Below, piece after piece: positions 60,025 to 64,000 of a stretch of 64,000 nt of DNA. Within the stretch, counting starts at the first letter, position 1. Each line of letters starts with the position of its first letter. The translations under genes were made by a program, and so were the position numbers. The notes below the pieces were generated by a model. The model did not search any database. It was given only the letters and a program-made list of their open reading frames with translations, and was not told where the DNA came from. Source of the DNA: Lentzea sp. NBRC 105346 (GTDB lineage Bacteria > Actinomycetota > Actinomycetes > Mycobacteriales > Pseudonocardiaceae); assembly GCF_030269605.1 (NCBI RefSeq), contig NZ_BSTQ01000019.1, positions 1 to 64,000 of the forward strand, given 5' to 3'.

Positions 60025-61092
60025 CTACAGGTCCTCACGGGTCTTGGCGATCAGCATGTCCACAAGCGACTCGGCGTCCTTCGCTCGGCGTTGACGGGCC
60101 GCGCCACAGCCCTTGTGGCGCAACCACTCCATGTGCCGCTCCACAGTAGACAGTTGATCACGATCCCGCAGGACGGGAGCGCAGTGCTCGATGAGCGTCG
60201 CCACGTGTTCGAAGCCGGGGGTCAGCGCGCCGGTGATCGGGTCGGCCAGCAGTCCGTCGACGCCGTCGCGCGCCGCCCGCCAGAACGCCGCGCGCAGCAC
60301 GGAGTCCTCGACCCATTCCTCGGGCGCGCTGATCACGACGATCGCGCGGATCAGCTCCGCCAGCACGACGGCCTCGTGCGCCTCGATGGGAATGTCCGCC
60401 GCCCGCACCTCGACGGTCGGGTGCTTCGCCGACGGCCGGACGTCCCAGTAGACCATCGCCCGGTCGATCAGCGAACCGCACCTGACCAGCGCGTCCACCA
60501 CGCGGTCGTAGTGCTCGGGCGACGAGAACTCCGGCGGCGGCCCGCTCACCGGCCAGCGCGACCAGATCATCGAACGCCAGCTCGCGTACCCGGTGTCCTC
60601 GCCCGCGGCGAACGCCGAGTTCGCGCTCATCGCCAGCAGCACCGGTAACCACGGGCGCAACGCGTTCGACGCGCGGACCGCCTCCGTGCGGTCAGCGACG
60701 CCAACGTGCACGTGCAACCCGCACGCGCCCTGGCCGATGATCAGCTTGCGGTGGGAGTACTCGATCCGGTGATAACGCGGGTCGTCCGTACCGGGTGGGG
60801 GACCGGCCTCGCCGAGCACCGGCATTCCTGCGGCGACCAACCGGCAGCCGACGGACTCCGCCGCGTCGACGAGCACCCGCCGCGCCGTGCGCACCTGGTG
60901 TTCGAGCTCCTCGGGGGTCTCGGCGATCGGGGTCGCGATCTCGATCTGGTACGGGGTGAGCTCGAACTGCACGTCGAACCCCTCGGGAGCGCGCGCCGCG
61001 GCGTGGACCTCCTCGGCTCGGCTCACCGGCCGCCGAGTCGCGGGGTCCACCAGCAGGAACTCCTGTTCCACGCCGACCGTGTAGTCGCTCAT
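60025..61092 (-). CDS. ybdK: YbdK-type carboxylate-amine ligase (glutamate-cysteine ligase 2 family)
   Basis: 355 residues. ATG 61092 begins MSDYTVGVEQEFLLVDPATR, the GCS2 family opening with catalytic Glu in EQEF. QFELTPYQIEIATPIAETPE, GLHVHVGV (~140) and TVEVRAADIPI follow. The family joins glutamate to cysteine with weak activity in E. coli YbdK; in actinomycetes the substrate is uncertain. It is divergent from the topoisomerase IB gene across 24 bases that contain the palindrome CGGGTACCCG. It is the first gene of a transcript including the redox-like and STAS genes. Confidence 0.92.
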   Translation of the reverse strand: MSDYTVGVEQEFLLVDPATRRPVSRAEEVHAAARAPEGFDVQFELTPYQIEIATPIAETPEELEHQVRTARRVLVDAAESVGCRLVAAGMPVLGEAGPPPGTDDPRYHRIEYSHRKLIIGQGACGLHVHVGVADRTEAVRASNALRPWLPVLLAMSANSAFAAGEDTGYASWRSMIWSRWPVSGPPPEFSSPEHYDRVVDALVRCGSLIDRAMVYWDVRPSAKHPTVEVRAADIPIEAHEAVVLAELIRAIVVISAPEEWVEDSVLRAAFWRAARDGVDGLLADPITGALTPGFEHVATLIEHCAPVLRDRDQLSTVERHMEWLRHKGCGAARQRRAKDAESLVDMLIAKTREDL

Positions 61093-61116
61093 CGCGAAAG
61101 CGGGTACCCGGTGATC

Positions 61117-62025
61117 ATGCGGATGAAACGCAGCGACCCGGCGGGCCCGGGATGGACGAGACGCCGTCGTGGCAAGGGGTTCACGTACCTCGACTCGGCG
61201 GGCGACCCACTCGGTGCCAACGATGTCGCGCGGTGCAAGGCGCTCGTGATTCCACCCGCGTGGCGCGAGGTCTGGATCTGCCCCTTCGAGAACGGGCACA
61301 TCCAGGCCGTCGGCGTCGACGACGCGGGCCGGCGGCAGTACCTGTACCACGAGCGGTGGCGGCAGGAACGCGACGAGGAGAAGTACGACCGCGTGCTGCG
61401 CCTGGCACCCAAGCTGCCGGCCTTCCGGGAACAGATCGAGGCGGACATGAAGGGCCGGGGTCGCAAGCGGCGGCTGGCCATCGGTTTGCGCTTGCTCGAT
61501 CTCGGCATCTTCCGGGTCGGCCACGAGGAGTACGTCGAGGACGGCACCCACGGCGTGGCGACGCTGCTCTGCCGGCACGTGCGGGTCCGGTCGACGAGCG
61601 TGTTCTTCTGCTTCCCGGCCAAGAGCGGCGTTGAGGTCGCCCAGGACGTCGACGACCCGGATCTGGCGCGGGCGCTGCGACCGTTGACGCGCGGGCTGGG
61701 GGAGGACGACCGCGTGTTCGACCTGACCGCCAACGATCTCAACGACCGGTTCCGCGAGCTGGTCGGCGACGAGTTCTCCGTGAAGGACCTCCGGACCTGG
61801 CACGCCACCGTCTACGCCGCCCAAGCGTTTGCGCGCGCGGGCAAACCCAGCAAGCGCGCGGTCAGCCGGGTCATGAAGGAGGTCGCCGAGGAGCTGGGCA
61901 ACACCCCGGCCGTCGCGCGGAAGTCCTATGTGGATCCACGGCTGGTCGAGCGGTTCGAACGGGGTGAGGTGATCGGGACGCGGGGCGACCCGGAGCGCGC
62001 GACGCTCAGGATGCTGAAGCGCTGA
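61117..62025 (+). CDS. DNA topoisomerase IB
   Basis: 302 residues from ATG 61117 (GTG 61111 and ATG 61123 also in frame). KGFTYLDSAGDPL, VIPPAWREVWICPFENGHIQ then YHERWRQERDEEKYDRVL are the poxvirus-type topoisomerase IB N-terminal domain. The catalytic core has RRLAIGLRLLDLGIFRVGHE (Arg) and ends ARKSYVDPRLVERF, in which Tyr is the covalent nucleophile (~275). It relaxes supercoils without ATP. The stop overlaps the convergent DUF4383 gene by 20 bases. Confidence 0.93.
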   Translation: MRMKRSDPAGPGWTRRRRGKGFTYLDSAGDPLGANDVARCKALVIPPAWREVWICPFENGHIQAVGVDDAGRRQYLYHERWRQERDEEKYDRVLRLAPKLPAFREQIEADMKGRGRKRRLAIGLRLLDLGIFRVGHEEYVEDGTHGVATLLCRHVRVRSTSVFFCFPAKSGVEVAQDVDDPDLARALRPLTRGLGEDDRVFDLTANDLNDRFRELVGDEFSVKDLRTWHATVYAAQAFARAGKPSKRAVSRVMKEVAEELGNTPAVARKSYVDPRLVERFERGEVIGTRGDPERATLRMLKR

Positions 62026-62428
62026 GCTTGTCGCACTGTTTCATCCACACGGCGCCCTGCACGGCGGTCATCCCGGCGAACCCGGTCAGCAGGTGCAGCA
62101 CGTTGCTGGGCACGTTGACGTTGAACACGTTGGTCGCCGGATCGTCGGCGGCGCCGATCCCGAACATGACGAGGTAGAGCCCGGCGAGCAGCACGGCGGC
62201 GGTCCCCAGCCGCTTCACCCCCGGCGCGACGATCATGAACGCGACGCCGGTGACGGCGTGCACCAGGTTGGCGAGCGGGTTGACCCGGAGACCCAGCACG
62301 GCCGTGTCGGCGTGCCCGGCGAAGTCGGCGAACCCCGTCACGAGGAAGCCGGCGAGGCCCCACAGCAGCAGAAAGCCGCCGGTGCCGAGAGCGAGCACCT
62401 GCGGCCAGCGCAGCCGGGAGAAGTTCAT
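62006..62428 (-). CDS. DUF4383 four-helix membrane protein
   Basis: 140 residues with four hydrophobic stretches. VLGLRVNPLANLVHAVTGVA (~44-63) and NVFNVNVPSNVLHLLTGFAG (~99-118) are the DUF4383 marks (N-x-x-H-x-x-x-G twice). Function unknown; in actinomycetes often linked to stress regulons. It follows the sigma gene by 43 bases on the same strand and may be transcribed with it. Confidence 0.9.
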   Translation of the reverse strand: MNFSRLRWPQVLALGTGGFLLLWGLAGFLVTGFADFAGHADTAVLGLRVNPLANLVHAVTGVAFMIVAPGVKRLGTAAVLLAGLYLVMFGIGAADDPATNVFNVNVPSNVLHLLTGFAGMTAVQGAVWMKQCDKLSASAS

Positions 62429-62471
62429 GAACTCAGTATTACCATTAGTGTGGCGCCGATCACATCCGAAT

Positions 62472-63191
62472 TCATTCGTCTGCGAACAGGTCGCGACGCA
62501 ACTGTTCGAGTGACTTCGTGATCAGGCGCGATACGTGCATCTGTGAGATCCCGACCCGGCGCGCGATCTCGGTCTGGGTCATGTGCCCGAAGAACCGCAG
62601 CATCACGATCGTGCGCTCGCGGCGGGGGAGCCCGCGCAGCATCGGCTGCAGCGCCTCGTGGATCTCGACACCCTCCAGCGCCGGATCCTCGACCTCGTTG
62701 TCCTCCAGCAGGTCGAGCGGTGCGGGGCGGGTGTTGCGCTCGACGCGCAGGCCCTCGTAGACCTCGCGGAGCGGGATGGAGAGGTGCCGGGCGATCTCCG
62801 TGGGGGTGGGAGATCGCCCGGTCCGGTGGGTGAGCTCGACCGTCGCGCCGTCGATGGCGTCGCACAGTTCCTTCAACCTGCGCGGTACGCGGATCGCCCA
62901 GCACTGATCGCGGAAGTGCCTGCGCACCTCGCCGGTGATCGTCGGCACGGCGAACGACAGGAAGTCGGTCTGCCTGCCGACGTCATATCGGTCGATGGCG
63001 TTGAGCAGGCCGACCACCGCGACCTGGGTCAGGTCCTCCAGCGGCTCGCCGCGCTCGGCGAACCGCCGCGCGATGTGCCGCGCGAGCGGCAGGTACTCGC
63101 GCACCAGCCGCTCGCGCAGCTCCTGCCTGCATGGCGAGCTGTCCGGCGTGCGCGCCAGCCGTTCGAAGGCGCGCTGTTGGTCGGGCGTCAC
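62472..63191 (-). CDS. SigB/SigF-family RNA polymerase sigma factor
   Basis: 239 residues. Region 2: YLPLARHIARRFAERGEPLE DLTQVAVVGLLNAIDRYD (~34-71), with DFLSFAVPTITGEVRRHFRD. Region 3: RSPTPTEIARHLSIPLREV. Region 4: GLPRRERTIVMLRFFGHMTQ, EIARRVGISQMHVSRLITKS. Typical of general-stress/developmental sigma factors. It would be held by an anti-sigma kinase and freed by a STAS antagonist; a STAS gene lies 3 kb away. SRPBCC follows upstream on the same strand with 12 bases between. Confidence 0.94.
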   Translation of the reverse strand: MTPDQQRAFERLARTPDSSPCRQELRERLVREYLPLARHIARRFAERGEPLEDLTQVAVVGLLNAIDRYDVGRQTDFLSFAVPTITGEVRRHFRDQCWAIRVPRRLKELCDAIDGATVELTHRTGRSPTPTEIARHLSIPLREVYEGLRVERNTRPAPLDLLEDNEVEDPALEGVEIHEALQPMLRGLPRRERTIVMLRFFGHMTQTEIARRVGISQMHVSRLITKSLEQLRRDLFADE

Positions 63192-63203
63192 TCCACGCTC
63201 GTC

Positions 63204-63668
63204 TCAGCTCTGCGGTGGCGGCGAGACGTCACCGCGCCACGCGCCGGTCTCCGAGCCGCGGTTCTCGATGAACTCCTTGAACCTCTTCATGTCCCCGTTG
63301 ATCCGCTGCTGCACGACGCCGAGCGCCGTGCCCGCCTTCTCGGTCAGCGTGTCGGGGTCGTACTCCATCTGCAGGTGAACGCGGGTGGTCTCGTTGTCGA
63401 TCCGGTGGAAGGTCACGACGCCGGCCTGCTGCGGACCGTCCGTTGTGCGCCACGCGACTCGTTCGTCGGGGTGCTGCTCGGTGATCTCCGCGTCGAACTC
63501 GCGCTGCACGCCACCGATCTTGGTGGTCCAGTGCGTGCGGGTCGGCGTCAGCTGCTGAATGCGCTCGACACCGTCCATGAACGCGGGGAACGACTCGAAC
63601 TGGGTCCACTGGTTGTAGGCCGTGCTCACCGGGACGTGAACGTCCACCGACTTCTCAATGGTGGTCAC
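63204..63668 (-). CDS. SRPBCC family protein (polyketide cyclase/START-like)
   Basis: 154 residues from GTG 63668, with CAGGAGG five bases upstream on the minus strand; an ATG at 63698 would lie before that site. KSVDVHVPVSTAYNQWTQFE then SFPAFMDGVERIQQL is the SRPBCC N-terminal strand-helix. The middle is beta strands (TKIGGVQREFDAEITEQHPD) and the last helix is QQRINGDMKRFKEFIENRG. It could bind a hydrophobic ligand; role unknown. First gene of the transcript leading into the sigma factor and DUF4383 genes. Confidence 0.9.
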   Translation of the reverse strand: MTTIEKSVDVHVPVSTAYNQWTQFESFPAFMDGVERIQQLTPTRTHWTTKIGGVQREFDAEITEQHPDERVAWRTTDGPQQAGVVTFHRIDNETTRVHLQMEYDPDTLTEKAGTALGVVQQRINGDMKRFKEFIENRGSETGAWRGDVSPPPQS

Positions 63669-63869
63669 GCAAACCTCCTGACTGTCGGTTGCGGTCACCA
63701 GAGGGAGTACCCGTGATCAGTCGAACTACACATCGTGTTGAGTCCACAATGGATGGTTACTCTGTGTGGTGAACCAATCGCCATCTGAACATCACAAAAC
63801 TGCGCAGAGTGGTCGAAACGGCTGTGATCCAGGTCATACTGATCGCCTTCGATCCACGTGGAGGCGCCG

Positions 63870-64000
63870 GTGCTCGAGGCCAGCAACCTTGAGGTGGTCT
63901 ACGACGACGTGATGCTGGTGCTCCGAGGCGTGAGCCTGCGGGTGCCCGCCGGGAAGATCGTCGCCCTGCTCGGGGCCAACGGAGCCGGTAAGACGACTCT
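63870..64000 (+). CDS. ABC transporter ATP-binding protein, LivF-like (partial)
   Basis: Only the first 43 residues are in the window. [20 protein letters not shown] then [20 protein letters not shown] shows the A-loop region and Walker A GANGAGKT. The pattern is that of LivF/LivG branched-chain amino acid transporters. GTG 63870 is six bases after a GGAG (63860-63863); GTG 63858 in the same frame is the alternative. The rest lies beyond base 64000. Confidence 0.75.
   Translation, partial: MLEASNLEVVYDDVMLVLRGVSLRVPAGKIVALLGANGAGKTT

Noticed and set aside
63695-63886. 63-codon minus-strand frame before the SRPBCC gene
   Set aside because: It lies in the promoter region between divergent genes, and the product has no domain and no ribosome binding site.

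Overview
High-GC, leaderless-promoter-rich DNA with GTG/ATG starts and 4-bp stop/start overlaps points to an actinomycete. The first third reproduces the mycobacterial order Rv1691-Rv1711 (TPR protein, HAD phosphatase, small protein, tlyA, nadK, recN, steA, mctB/steB, pyrG, NUDIX, xerD, parA, scpA, scpB, rluB). The accessory content (conservon, IniB-like protein, XRE-DUF5753/DUF397 pair, many nSTAND1-WD40 proteins, alanine dehydrogenase inside the cluster) suggests the Pseudonocardiaceae (Lentzea/Saccharothrix/Amycolatopsis-like). That placement is an inference from gene content, not a search.

Layout. 1-21.6 kb: end of an rRNA operon (5S and terminator), then a mostly co-directional housekeeping block for RNA modification, NAD phosphorylation, DNA repair, divisome control, CTP synthesis, site-specific recombination and chromosome condensation. 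Two local inserts stand out: three tandem four-TM proteins (7.3-8.9 kb) and a pair of genes (DUF2752 and DUF1707/TM2). 21.7-31.5 kb: an accessory block that interrupts the expected continuation after rluB. It holds three large paralogous HTH-nSTAND1-TM-WD40 proteins, a DUF5937/ArsR-type regulator, and a three-box operator-like element repeated with identical spacing before two of the paralogs. 31.5-37.4 kb: an ABC importer (two permeases and an ATPase) separated from a matching lipoprotein substrate-binding protein by an IniB-like Val/Asp-repeat protein and a PobA-type flavin hydroxylase.

37.6-44.8 kb: a conservon-type signalling operon (sensor kinase-like, roadblock, GTPase; the usual DUF742 member is absent), snapalysin, a GGDEF/degenerate-EAL protein and a SAM methyltransferase. 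44.9-49.9 kb: the most provocative locus, a TPR-CHAT protease divergent from an operon of a cytosolic subtilase, an ECF-type sigma factor and a small uncharacterised protein. This resembles a protease-to-sigma signalling cascade. 50-64 kb: XRE-DUF5753/DUF397 pair, TfoX-N protein, Nramp-like transporter, secreted EEP/S8/M6 hydrolases, nucleoside deaminase, and a stress-type cluster (STAS, YbdK ligase, topoisomerase IB, DUF4383, SigB/F-type sigma, SRPBCC), ending in a truncated LivF-like ATPase.

Scattered through the gene ends is a family of degenerate ~22-nt repeats built on GAGTCKTACGTTC, arranged in tandem or as palindromes at five loci. A separate nested 138-nt inverted repeat sits before pyrG, and a palindromic CATGAGGGGAG element occurs twice. 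I found no CRISPR array, tRNA gene or insertion sequence.
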